From OMOG01 sp041485845 (GTDB taxonomy: Bacteria > Acidobacteriota > Terriglobia > Bryobacterales > Bryobacteraceae): a DNA stretch of 6,254 nucleotides. Positions 1-4,595 of this stretch are shown piece after piece; position 1 is the first letter of the stretch, and every line of letters begins with the position of its first letter. A program made the position numbers and the translations under genes. The notes under the pieces are model-generated. The model was given only the letters and a program-made list of their open reading frames with translations, ran no database searches and was not told the DNA's origin. Location: contig JBGPKH010000543.1 in assembly GCA_041485845.1 (NCBI GenBank), forward strand, positions 1-6,254. Reading direction: 5' to 3'.

Positions 1-1
1 C

Positions 2-583
2 CCGGCGCTAGGGCGATTCGAACAGGCGCCCGGGATCCTCTCCGCGCCGCGGTCGCGGCACGCTGTCGCGGCGCTCGAGGACGGCGGTGTCCTCATCGCC
101 GGCGGCTTCGAGGGCGGGCAGGCGCTCGACTCCATCGATCTCTACGACCCGGCACAGAACCGCGTGCTTCCGGCGGGCCACATGTCGGTCGAGCGCGCCC
201 ACTTCACGGCCACGCGGCTCGACGGCGGCAAGGTGTTGTTCGCAGGGGGAACCGACGGCGGCCGGGAGCTCGCTTCGGCTGAAGTCTACGATCCGGCAAC
301 CCGCCTCACCACACCTGCCGAGCCGATGAGCGCCGCGCGGCAGGGACACATCGCCATCCGCGTTCCGGGAAGCGGCCAAGTCCCGATCGCCGCCGGGACC
401 GCGCATGGCCGGGTGCTCGAATCGGGCGAGATCTTTGCCCCGTCGCAGAACGCTTTTCGGCCGGCGGCCGATGCCGGCGGCGCGGAGGCGATCGCCACCG
501 TCACCGTCGGGACCTTCGGCGCGGACATGAAGCTGCGGGGCTCGAAGACGTTTCGCATCCACGTCGCTCCGGCGGAACGCTGA
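2..583 (+). CDS. Kelch-repeat (galactose-oxidase-like beta-propeller) protein, 3' part
   Basis: The frame is open from the window edge to the TGA at 581-583, so only the last ~193 residues are seen and the start lies outside. Two clear kelch blades are visible: a segment ending GGVLIAGGFEGG...SIDLYDP and the next ending GGKVLFAGGTDGG...AEVYDP; each has the diglycine after a hydrophobic strand and the Y-D-P turn typical of bacterial kelch motifs. A third, weaker blade follows (VPIAAGTAHGRVLESGEIFAP), and the last ~40 residues (ATVTVGTFGADMKLRG...) look like an Ig-like beta-strand tail. In this family such proteins are usually large, secreted and of unknown ligand. A GTG at 164 is in frame but lies inside a blade and is not the real start. 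No enzyme activity can be inferred: copper-ligand regions of galactose oxidase are not visible. Confidence 0.8.
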   Translation, partial: PALGRFEQAPGILSAPRSRHAVAALEDGGVLIAGGFEGGQALDSIDLYDPAQNRVLPAGHMSVERAHFTATRLDGGKVLFAGGTDGGRELASAEVYDPATRLTTPAEPMSAARQGHIAIRVPGSGQVPIAAGTAHGRVLESGEIFAPSQNAFRPAADAGGAEAIATVTVGTFGADMKLRGSKTFRIHVAPAER

Positions 584-644
584 GAACACCGGAGACCGGC
601 CACTATCGGCAACGCTTCGACAACCTCCGCGGCGGGGAGCCGCC

Positions 645-779
645 GAGGCCTCCCGTTGCGCCGCCGGGCAAGGCAAGTTCCGGGAATATCACGACCTGCT
701 GTTCGCCATTCCCGGCAAACTCGACAAGGCGGCGCTTCTGGAACGCGCCCGCGGCCTGAAGCTCGACGAGAAGCTCTAC
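645..779 (+). pseudogene. DsbA/thioredoxin-like oxidoreductase fragment
   Basis: About 45 codons in one frame read like the helical insert of a DsbA-family thioredoxin fold: GQGKFREYHDLLFAIPGKL followed by DKAALLERARGLKLDEKLY. The K-F-(W/R)-x-(M/Y)-H-D-L-L-F motif and the following L-G-L-D type helix are characteristic of these proteins. The CxxC active site and the rest of the fold are absent, so this is a remnant. It stops precisely at 779/780, where the antitoxin cassette shared with 3449-3749 begins, which suggests the cassette landed in, or recombined into, this gene. Family assignment rests on motif recognition only. Confidence 0.5.
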
Positions 780-1080
780 CGGAAAGGCTTTGCGGCAGGC
801 TTTGGTACCATAAGACTATAGCGCTGACCGGGAGGTTTATGAAAACCATTTCGCTGCGCATCGATGACGAAGTGGACGCGGCATTGGCGGCGCTCTGTGC
901 CGAACAAGGGCGTAATGAAACCGAGGTGGTGGCGGACGTTCTGCGCAGGTACGTGGAGACCGAACGTCTGAAGCGTGTGCTGCAAGACCCCGCACTGGCT
1001 CAACTCTACGAGGAGCTGGCCGCGGAAGATCAGGCTCTGGCCGAAGAGGGCATGTCCGAGTACCAACAGACGCTCCAAGA
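780..1080 (+). repeat. Duplicated antitoxin cassette, copy 1
   Basis: This 301-bp stretch is repeated at 3449-3749 with an offset of 2669 bases. By hand alignment without gaps I count 12 mismatches, about 96% identity. It covers the promoter region, the Shine-Dalgarno sequence and the first 80 codons of the ribbon-helix-helix gene. Both edges are sharp: left of 780 and right of 1080 the two copies have nothing in common. Confidence 0.95.
790..819 (+). promoter_or_regulatory. Possible promoter of the RHH-MazF operon
   Basis: A TTGCGG at 790-795 and GACTAT at 814-819 are separated by 18 bases, a plausible but weak sigma-70-type pair. The same arrangement is kept in the second copy (3459-3488). 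A strong Shine-Dalgarno, GGGAGG at 830-835, precedes the ATG at 839 and fixes that start. RHH antitoxins commonly repress their own promoter, but I see no convincing palindromic operator here. Confidence 0.3.
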
Positions 1081-1096
1081 AGCAGACAGGAGATGA
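839..1096 (+). CDS. Ribbon-helix-helix (CopG-type) antitoxin of a MazF system
   Basis: The 85-residue product starts at the ATG at 839, just after GGGAGG. Residues 2-8 (KTISLRI) form the DNA-contacting beta strand, residues ~10-23 helix A and ~26-42 helix B, the ribbon-helix-helix fold. The tail from residue ~48 is acidic and helical (ELAAEDQALAEEGM), as expected for a toxin-wrapping segment. The family dimerises, represses its operon and neutralises the partner ribonuclease. The gene is intact and its TGA overlaps the MazF ATG (ATGA at 1093-1096), indicating translational coupling. A near copy lies at 3508-3888. The neighbouring toxin is interrupted, so this may now be an antitoxin without an active partner. 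Confidence 0.85.
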   Translation: MKTISLRIDDEVDAALAALCAEQGRNETEVVADVLRRYVETERLKRVLQDPALAQLYEELAAEDQALAEEGMSEYQQTLQEADRR

Positions 1097-1428
1097 CGCG
1101 GGGGGAGGTGTGGCTCACGGCCCTCGACCCCGTCCGCGGCTCCGAGCAGGCAGGTACACGCCCCGTCCTGGTTTTGCAGCCTGACCCGCTCAACGCTTTT
1201 CTTCGCTAGATCGTAGTCGTCCCATTCACCACGAACTTGCGATGGGCGCGCTTTCCGTTTTGCGTGCCGGTATCCGCGGGCGAAGGGGGCTTGCCGACCG
1301 GCTCGGTTGCGCTGTGTCACCAGGTCCGCGTCGTAGACAAGTCCCGCCTGGTGCGCCGCTTGGGGCAGCTTTCGGAAGCCGTGATGGTGAAGGTAGAGCA
1401 AGCCATGTACGTCACGCTGGGGTTTTAG
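1093..1428 (+). pseudogene. mazF: MazF/PemK-type endoribonuclease toxin with in-frame TAG
   Basis: Reading from the ATG at 1093 gives MTRGEVWLTALDPVRGSEQ, then TRPVLVL, then TAG at 1207-1209 (codon 39), after which the same frame continues with IVVVPFTTN... to the TAG ending at 1428. Together the 111 codons form a full-length MazF: N-terminal RGEVW strand, the RPVLV arginine and PFTT threonine regions that build the mRNA-cleavage site in this family, and the C-terminal SVALCHQVRVVDKSRL...LG segment. No frameshift is needed; a single amber codon is the only lesion. The simplest reading is an inactivated toxin, read as a 38-residue peptide. Rare readthrough or suppression could still yield full-length MazF. 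Separate translation of the second half from an internal GTG (1237) would lack the N-terminal strand. Confidence 0.88.
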
Positions 1429-1481
1429 CTTAGCTACGCCTGAGCTCCGTAGGGCAGAAGGGACATCTGATGACCCATCTG

Positions 1482-1490
1482 TGCTAAAAT
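1482..1490 (+). promoter_or_regulatory. Extended -10 promoter of tumE-tumA, leaderless
   Basis: TGC followed by TAAAAT (1485-1490) matches an extended -10 element. The start codon GTG at 1497 is seven bases after the end of the hexamer, the usual transcription start distance, and no Shine-Dalgarno sequence lies between. The mRNA is therefore predicted to begin at or next to the start codon. No good -35 is seen, which is tolerable for an extended -10 promoter. Confidence 0.5.
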
Positions 1491-1496
1491 CGAAGA

Positions 1497-1832
1497 GTGG
1501 TGAAGAAGGCCCCAAGGCAGCCGCTCGGGGAAAAGGTCGTAGATGAGACGATCAAGTTGAGGCGGCCTAGACGTGGTGGCAGACTGAGGGAAGAAGTGTG
1601 GCAGACGCGGGATGGTAAGGTTACGAAGTACAGTCTCGCTTACATCAATCACCTCGTCTGCCAGGTGGATCATGGCCGGGTGCTTGGGTACGACAACAGC
1701 CATGATTACCACCACCGGCACCTCATGGGGAAAGTGGAGGCTATCGAGTTCAAGGACTACGAATCCCTGGCGGCTCGTTTCCGGGAAGAGGTACAAGAGT
1801 TGTGGAGGAAGGAAGATGAAGAAAACGGCTAA
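1497..1832 (+). CDS. tumE: TumE-family toxin (DUF6516-like)
   Basis: The 111-residue basic-to-acidic protein carries the hallmark core of this family: REEVW (31-35), KYSLAYINHL (44-53), GRVLGYDNSHDYHHRH (60-75), then GKVEAIEFKDYESL and a helical C-terminus. The conserved GYDN-H-YHHRH block is very distinctive. Length matches the family. NCBI naming places these proteins as toxins paired with a small helix-turn-helix antitoxin; the molecular target is not something I can state from sequence. Tandem GTG codons at 1497 and 1500 are both possible starts; 1497 fits the leaderless promoter. The 3' end overlaps the antitoxin start by 17 bases. The frame is unbroken, which makes it the only complete recognised toxin in the window. 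Confidence 0.82.
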   Translation: MVKKAPRQPLGEKVVDETIKLRRPRRGGRLREEVWQTRDGKVTKYSLAYINHLVCQVDHGRVLGYDNSHDYHHRHLMGKVEAIEFKDYESLAARFREEVQELWRKEDEENG

Positions 1833-2199
1833 GAACCTCAAGGTGAGCACTGGCACGGTGGAAGGCTTCTTTGAGAGGTCGCTTAATCGTGCCCGGAAGC
1901 TGGACCGTGGCGAGAGACTTCCCATGGAGATGCGGCTAACCTTCGAAGACCCGGCTGATTTGCTCCGAGTCCTCACGGCACAACGAGTTCGTGTGCTCGA
2001 TGCCGTTCGCAGGAAGCCGGCGCCCGTTTCGGACCTCGCGATTGTTCTCAAGAGGGACCGGACAGCCGTGAAACGGGATGTCAGGATACTGACAGCATTT
2101 GGGCTCGTGAAAATCCATGAGGAAACGAATCCGGGTCATGGACGCCGAAAGATTGTTGAGCCTCTTGCATCGAAGTGTGAGTTGGTAACGACCATCTAA
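1816..2199 (+). CDS. tumA: TumA-type HTH antitoxin
   Basis: The 127-residue protein starts at the ATG at 1816, preceded by the purine-rich GGAGGAAGGAAG (1804-1815) inside tumE. The first half holds an extended segment (RLTFEDPADLLRVLTAQRVRVLDAV, quoted only in outline: residues ~40-64). Residues ~69-97 form a winged helix-turn-helix (PVSDLAIVLKRDRTAVKRDV then LTAFGLV), and residues 101-116 the wing (EETNPGHGRRKIVEP). This is the usual layout of the HTH partner that represses and neutralises TumE. Toxin-first order with a 17-base overlap implies coupled translation. Intact. Confidence 0.82.
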   Translation: MKKTAKNLKVSTGTVEGFFERSLNRARKLDRGERLPMEMRLTFEDPADLLRVLTAQRVRVLDAVRRKPAPVSDLAIVLKRDRTAVKRDVRILTAFGLVKIHEETNPGHGRRKIVEPLASKCELVTTI

Positions 2200-2257
2200 C
2201 GTTAAGAGGCGGCCGCGGTATTCGGGGGAGCATCATCGGGAGCAATCTCGACACACG

Positions 2258-2295
2258 CAACCCTTTGTGTTCTTGGCGTCTTTGTGCGTCCTTGC
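2258..2295 (+). repeat. Dispersed repeat module A, copy 1
   Basis: The 38 bases beginning CAACCCTTTGTGTTC recur at 3412-3449 with one mismatch. The module itself contains an internal repetition of CTTTGTG (GTGTTC...GTCTTTGTGCGTCC). Here it is directly joined to module B at 2296. Confidence 0.9.
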
Positions 2296-2331
2296 CGTGA
2301 ACAGTGCTCTTCCCGGGGTTCCAAAACGCTG
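2296..2331 (+). repeat. Dispersed repeat module B, copy 1
   Basis: The 36 bases beginning CGTGAACAGTGCTCTTCCC recur at 3915-3950 with two mismatches. Directly after it stands TGG-TACACT (TACACT at 2333-2338), an extended -10-like element that could drive the DUF4258 locus. Confidence 0.88.
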
Positions 2332-2338
2332 GTACACT
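2329..2338 (+). promoter_or_regulatory. Possible extended -10 element for the DUF4258 locus
   Basis: CTGG followed by TACACT fits a TGn-TANNNT extended -10, about 38 bases before the ATG at 2376. It straddles the end of repeat module B. No clear -35 and no Shine-Dalgarno are visible before the ATG. Confidence 0.35.
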
Positions 2339-2375
2339 ACCCCTGCCAAGAACAGTGGATTCTTGGCCCCAACCA

Positions 2376-2696
2376 ATGCCACAGCTCGACATTGCAGCCC
2401 TGCGCCAAGCCGTGCAGGAAAACCGCTACCTCGTCACCCGGCACGCCCAACAGCGCATGGGACTGCGGAATTACGCACGAGGACCTGAAGTATGTTGTGG
2501 CCGCCGGCGACGTCGTGGAACAATATCTGGACAACCTGCCCGATCCCAAAGCCTTGTTCATGGCCCATGTCCACGGTGAGCCGCTCTACGTTTCTTGCGC
2601 TTTTGACGGCAATACGGCAACTGTGCTTACATCATTACCGTACATCGATATGATGCCACCCGCTGGCTCGATCCATGGACCCGAAGGAAGGAATAA
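2376..2696 (+). pseudogene. DUF4258 protein (toxin-like partner of YgiT zinc finger), two frameshifts
   Basis: The protein can be rebuilt from two frames. Frame 1, 2376-2468: MPQLDIAALRQAV then ENRYLVTRHAQQRMGLR. Frame 2, 2470-2622: GITHEDLKYVVAAGDVVEQY...LPDPKALFMAHVHGEPLYVSC. Frame 1 again, 2625-2696: AYIITVHRYDATRWLDPW followed by TRRKE and TAA. The joined ~105 residues show the DUF4258 signature: T-x-H-A-x-x-R-M, R-G-I-T-x-x-D, the G-x-P-L-x-V strand and the I-I-T-V-(Y/H)-x-x-D end. The two shifts cancel each other, so the final stop lies 4 bases before the zinc-finger ATG, the original operon spacing. Without correction frame 1 ends at 2579. DUF4258 genes commonly precede YgiT-type zinc-finger genes in toxin-antitoxin-like pairs. 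Two sequencing errors are an alternative explanation. Confidence 0.85.
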
Positions 2697-2700
2697 CCAT

Positions 2701-2946
2701 ATGGACCCATCCACCTGCGCCCAGTGCGGAGGGACTCTGGAGCGCCAGACAATTACCCACACGCAGCCCTGGGGCGACGAGCTCTACGAATTTGAGAACG
2801 TGCCCGCCCTGGTCTGCCGGCAATGCGGGGAAGTCTGGCTGGAGGCCGGAGTCGGCCAGTTGATTGACAAAATCATCCAGCAGCAGCCGCAGCCCAAGAA
2901 GTACCACCAGGTGCCGGTTTTCTCATTGGCTGAATTCAGTCTTTAA
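2701..2946 (+). CDS. YgiT-type (MqsA-like) zinc-finger antitoxin
   Basis: The 81-residue protein has two CxxC pairs, CAQC at residues 6-9 and CRQC at 39-42, a treble-clef-like zinc site as in the N-terminal half of MqsA. Residue ~53 onward is a short helix (QLIDKIIQQQ) and a basic/proline linker; the DNA-binding HTH of full MqsA is missing, as usual for the short stand-alone type paired with DUF4258. Start ATG at 2701 is preceded by GGAAGGAA (2685-2692). The frame happens to be open far upstream because the middle part of the frameshifted DUF4258 gene uses the same frame; that upstream part is not its N-terminus. Intact, next to a broken partner. Confidence 0.82.
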   Translation: MDPSTCAQCGGTLERQTITHTQPWGDELYEFENVPALVCRQCGEVWLEAGVGQLIDKIIQQQPQPKKYHQVPVFSLAEFSL

Positions 2947-3105
2947 TGTCGTGGCTGAGAGAGCACGGCACTCCTCCCTATTCCCGGGCATTATCGACGG
3001 ACTGCGATGGCGGGAGCCTGCAAGCGCAATGGCGCCATCGGATCGTGTATCTGCCGTTCCGCTGAGACTCCCAGCCGCTGGTTACCGGTTGTTCGCGCCC
3101 CCTAC

Positions 3106-3142
3106 AAAAAACCGGCCGCGGCGCCTCACACGCCGCGGCCGG
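3106..3142 (-). terminator. Strong intrinsic terminator-like hairpin, minus strand
   Basis: A perfect 12-base inverted repeat, CCGGCCGCGGCG (3112-3123) and CGCCGCGGCCGG (3131-3142), encloses a 7-base loop. On the minus strand it is followed by six T (A run 3106-3111 on plus), the classical form of a Rho-independent terminator. No intact minus-strand gene reads into it, so it may serve a lost gene, block antisense transcription into the zinc-finger operon, or end plus-strand messages less efficiently. Confidence 0.6.
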
Positions 3143-3185
3143 ATTACAACACCGCTTCGGGTTTGGAACTTGCCGGATATACCGC

Positions 3186-3343
3186 CTTGCCGGCGTCTCC
3201 AGGACTGCCTGCCTCGACTTTAGGCTACAAGCTTACCCTGACTGGAGTTGATCAAGTCCACGGTGGGCGGCACTGCCGATCTGCCGATCTCAGTTTCATC
3301 CAACATCACGGTAGACTTTGGGGGCTGCACCCCCACTCCTTAA
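3186..3343 (+). pseudogene. Possible decayed C-terminus of an Ig-like extracellular protein
   Basis: One frame reads ...LPASTLGYKLTLTGVD up to about 3253, and a second frame continues from about 3248 with STVGGTADLPISVSSN, then ITVDFGGC...TP and TAA at 3341-3343. The G-Y-x-L-T-L-T-G-x-D strand followed by S-V-S-S-N-I-T-V-D-F resembles the last strands of Ig-like/BACON-type repeats in secreted bacterial proteins. A frameshift would join them. This is pattern similarity only. Confidence 0.25.
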
Positions 3344-3411
3344 ACACACCTTCGGGTACCCGCCAGCCGTTGGTAGTGACCGGTCCAGACCCGCCGGGCG
3401 TCGCCGGCGGT

Positions 3412-3449
3412 CAACCCTTTGTGTTCCTGGCGTCTTTGTGCGTCCTTGC
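3412..3449 (+). repeat. Dispersed repeat module A, copy 2
   Basis: Same 38-base module as 2258-2295, one mismatch. Here it is followed at 3450 not by module B but directly by the antitoxin cassette. Confidence 0.9.
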
Positions 3450-3749
3450 GGAAAGCCTTTGCGGCAGGCTTTGATACCATCAGACTATAGGGCTGACCGG
3501 GAGGTTTATGAAGACCATTTCGCTGCGCATCGATGACGAAGTGGACGCGGCATTGGCGGCGCTCCGTGCCGAACAAGGGCGTAATGAAACCGAGGTGGTG
3601 GCGGACGTTCTGCGCAGGTACGTGGAGACCGAACGTCTGAAGCGTATGCTGCAAGACCCCGCACTTGCTCGACTCTACGAGGAGCTGGCCGCGGAAGATA
3701 AGGCTCTGGCCGAAGAGGGCATGTCCGAGCACCAACGGACGCTCCAAGA
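3449..3749 (+). repeat. Duplicated antitoxin cassette, copy 2
   Basis: Second copy of 780-1080, about 96% identical by hand alignment. Of the 8 differences inside the coding part, 6 change an amino acid and 2 are silent. It abuts repeat module A on the left. Confidence 0.95.
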
Positions 3750-3888
3750 CCTCCGCGGCGAGAGGAACGCCCGCTTCGCTGGCGTCCAATCCCGCCTGGC
3801 AGCCCCAAGGACTTGCGACAGCTTCCACACCTACCTCAACTCGATCGACTTGACCCGCAACGGTCTGGCCGCCGGCCAAGCCGGCTGA
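3508..3888 (+). CDS. Orphan RHH antitoxin copy with foreign C-terminal tail
   Basis: Residues 1-80 repeat the RHH antitoxin at 839-1096, with the same GGGAGG-TTT-ATG start. The substitutions are C20R, V47M, Q55R, Q65K, Y75H and Q77R. The DNA-binding strand (KTISLRI) is unchanged, and four of the five changes after residue 45 fall in the tail expected to bind toxin. After residue 80 homology ends and 46 unrelated residues follow (DLRGERNARFAGV...GLAAGQAG) to the TGA at 3886-3888, giving 126 residues. No mazF follows. It could still bind the shared operator or protect against related MazF toxins; alternatively it is a decaying fragment whose stop was lost at the recombination edge. I do not recognise the tail. 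Confidence 0.65.
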   Translation: MKTISLRIDDEVDAALAALRAEQGRNETEVVADVLRRYVETERLKRMLQDPALARLYEELAAEDKALAEEGMSEHQRTLQDLRGERNARFAGVQSRLAAPRTCDSFHTYLNSIDLTRNGLAAGQAG

Positions 3889-3914
3889 TCGCGGACCGTC
3901 TCACCGGGGGCGGT

Positions 3915-3950
3915 CGTGAACAGTGCTCTTCCCAGGGTTCCAAAATGCTG
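3915..3950 (+). repeat. Dispersed repeat module B, copy 2
   Basis: Same 36-base module as 2296-2331 with two mismatches. In copy 1 modules A and B are contiguous; here 465 bases (3450-3914) containing the antitoxin copy separate them. Confidence 0.88.
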
Positions 3951-3988
3951 ACAGGGGAGCCCAACTGAGCCCAACACTGGAGAAGCGG

Positions 3989-4018
3989 TTACCGTGGACG
4001 CGCGAAATCGTCTATGAT
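3989..4018 (+). promoter_or_regulatory. Promoter of the small membrane protein, leaderless
   Basis: TTACCG (3989-3994), an 18-base spacer and TATGAT (4013-4018) form a reasonable sigma-70-type promoter. The ATG at 4025 is seven bases after the -10, so transcription would begin at the start codon and no Shine-Dalgarno is present. Confidence 0.5.
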
Positions 4019-4024
4019 CGTGGT

Positions 4025-4252
4025 ATGCAGTGGTGGCAGCAGCCATTCTTCCAGGTCGCGTTGCCGATCATCGTTACGTTCATCCTGGCTACCTGGTATC
4101 AGGCCGGCCGCATCTCCGATCTGCGCGACAGCTTGGGAAAGCGCATTGACGACCTGCGCAACGACATGAACATCCGCTTTGCCGCCATCGAAAAGCGCCT
4201 GGACAAGCTCGAAGAAAAAATCGGGGCTTTGCAGGAACGAAGCTGGCGCTAG
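4025..4252 (+). CDS. Small membrane-anchored coiled-coil protein, unknown function
   Basis: The 75-residue product begins MQWWQQ, followed by one hydrophobic helix (residues ~8-26, FFQVALPIIVTFILATWYQ), then a highly charged helix with heptad-like spacing (ISDLRDSL..RIDDLRND..IRFAAIEKRLDKLEEKI). This predicts a single-pass inner-membrane anchor with a cytoplasmic or periplasmic coiled coil that probably oligomerises. The ATG at 4025 sits directly downstream of a -10 element, supporting that start over the GTG at 3923, which lies in repeat module B. Similar one-TM plus coiled-coil proteins occur as small hypotheticals in accessory regions; I know no assigned function. Confidence 0.65.
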   Translation: MQWWQQPFFQVALPIIVTFILATWYQAGRISDLRDSLGKRIDDLRNDMNIRFAAIEKRLDKLEEKIGALQERSWR

Positions 4253-4256
4253 CAGG

Positions 4257-4349
4257 CTTCACTGTCTCTCCGGGTTCGATTCCGGAGTGACGGCACTGGA
4301 CGACTGGCTGCGCCGCCGTGCGCGGCAAAATGAGGCGAGCCAAGCAAGG
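4257..4349 (+). pseudogene. TacT-like GNAT toxin remnant (N-terminal fragment)
   Basis: About 31 codons read LHCLSGFDSGVTALDDWLRR then RARQNEASQ. The F-D-(C/S)-G-x-x-x-L-x-x-W-L-R-x-x-A-x-x-N-x-A-S motif is the N-terminal signature of TacT-type GNAT toxins, which acetylate aminoacyl-tRNA and are usually paired with a DUF1778 RHH antitoxin. The acetyl-CoA binding region that should follow is absent, no start codon in a good context is seen, and the segment begins right behind the stop of the preceding gene. A relic only. Confidence 0.5.
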
Positions 4350-4595
4350 CTGGGGGCCGTTTTCAAGTGGCTCCGAAGTACGACGCGGCCGGCCCCGATA
4401 CGTCATCACAATCATGTATAGTCGTTGTGTAGACGTGGAGAGCCGATGCCGAACACGGAAGCCAAAGATAGAATAGGCCGCCGGTTTTTGTCCCATCCGG
4501 CCCGCAGCCCTGCGGCGGCAGCAACGGGATGCCTCGGCCGCGAGTTGGGCGCGTTTCTGGAGAACGGATCGCGGGGGATGTTGAGCGCGGGCGGG
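4350..4595. other. Spacer without recognised gene
   Basis: Between the GNAT remnant and the minus-strand pair. A TATAGT (4415-4420) and an ATG at 4446 open a plus-strand frame to 4721, but its product has no domain I recognise and it runs antisense into a conserved gene, so I do not call it. Confidence 0.4.

Larger units (their letters stand above)
2947..3411. other. Gene-poor stretch with hairpins and decayed fragments
   Basis: I see no intact gene here. The stretch holds the GC hairpin at 3112-3142, a tandem 9-base repeat near 3274-3291 (TGCCGATC repeated), a small GGGGG-CTGCA-CCCCC hairpin at 3320-3334, and a probable decayed tail of a beta-rich protein (3186-3343). Long open frames across it have no recognisable domain and cut through the hairpins. 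Confidence 0.6.

Noticed and set aside
8..676. 222-codon minus-strand open frame
   Set aside because: Antisense to the clear kelch blades; arginine/proline/alanine-rich shadow typical of GC-rich DNA.
656..838. N-terminal extension of the RHH antitoxin by 61 codons
   Set aside because: The strong GGGAGG before the ATG at 839, the RHH strand beginning there, and the same start in copy 2 show the upstream frame is fortuitous.
776..1078. Minus-strand frame antisense to the antitoxin, also open in copy 2 (3340-3879)
   Set aside because: Conserved only because the sense gene was duplicated; no recognisable domain.
1242..1433. 63-codon plus frame overlapping mazF
   Set aside because: The MazF frame (1093-1428) contains the family motifs on both sides of the TAG; this one does not.
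2284..2700. Single 220-residue protein including the zinc finger
   Set aside because: Its N-terminal part is repeat DNA plus the out-of-frame half of DUF4258; the zinc-finger gene has its own Shine-Dalgarno and ATG at 2701.
3270..3295. Short tandem repeat as a possible CRISPR or iteron array
   Set aside because: Only two units of about 9 bases; no spacers and no further units.
3007..3474. 155-codon plus-strand open frame
   Set aside because: Crosses the GC hairpin and repeat module A and enters the antitoxin promoter; no domain recognised.
3923..4024. GTG start for the small membrane protein
   Set aside because: Lies in dispersed repeat module B, upstream of the -10 at 4013; the membrane helix starts just after the ATG at 4025.
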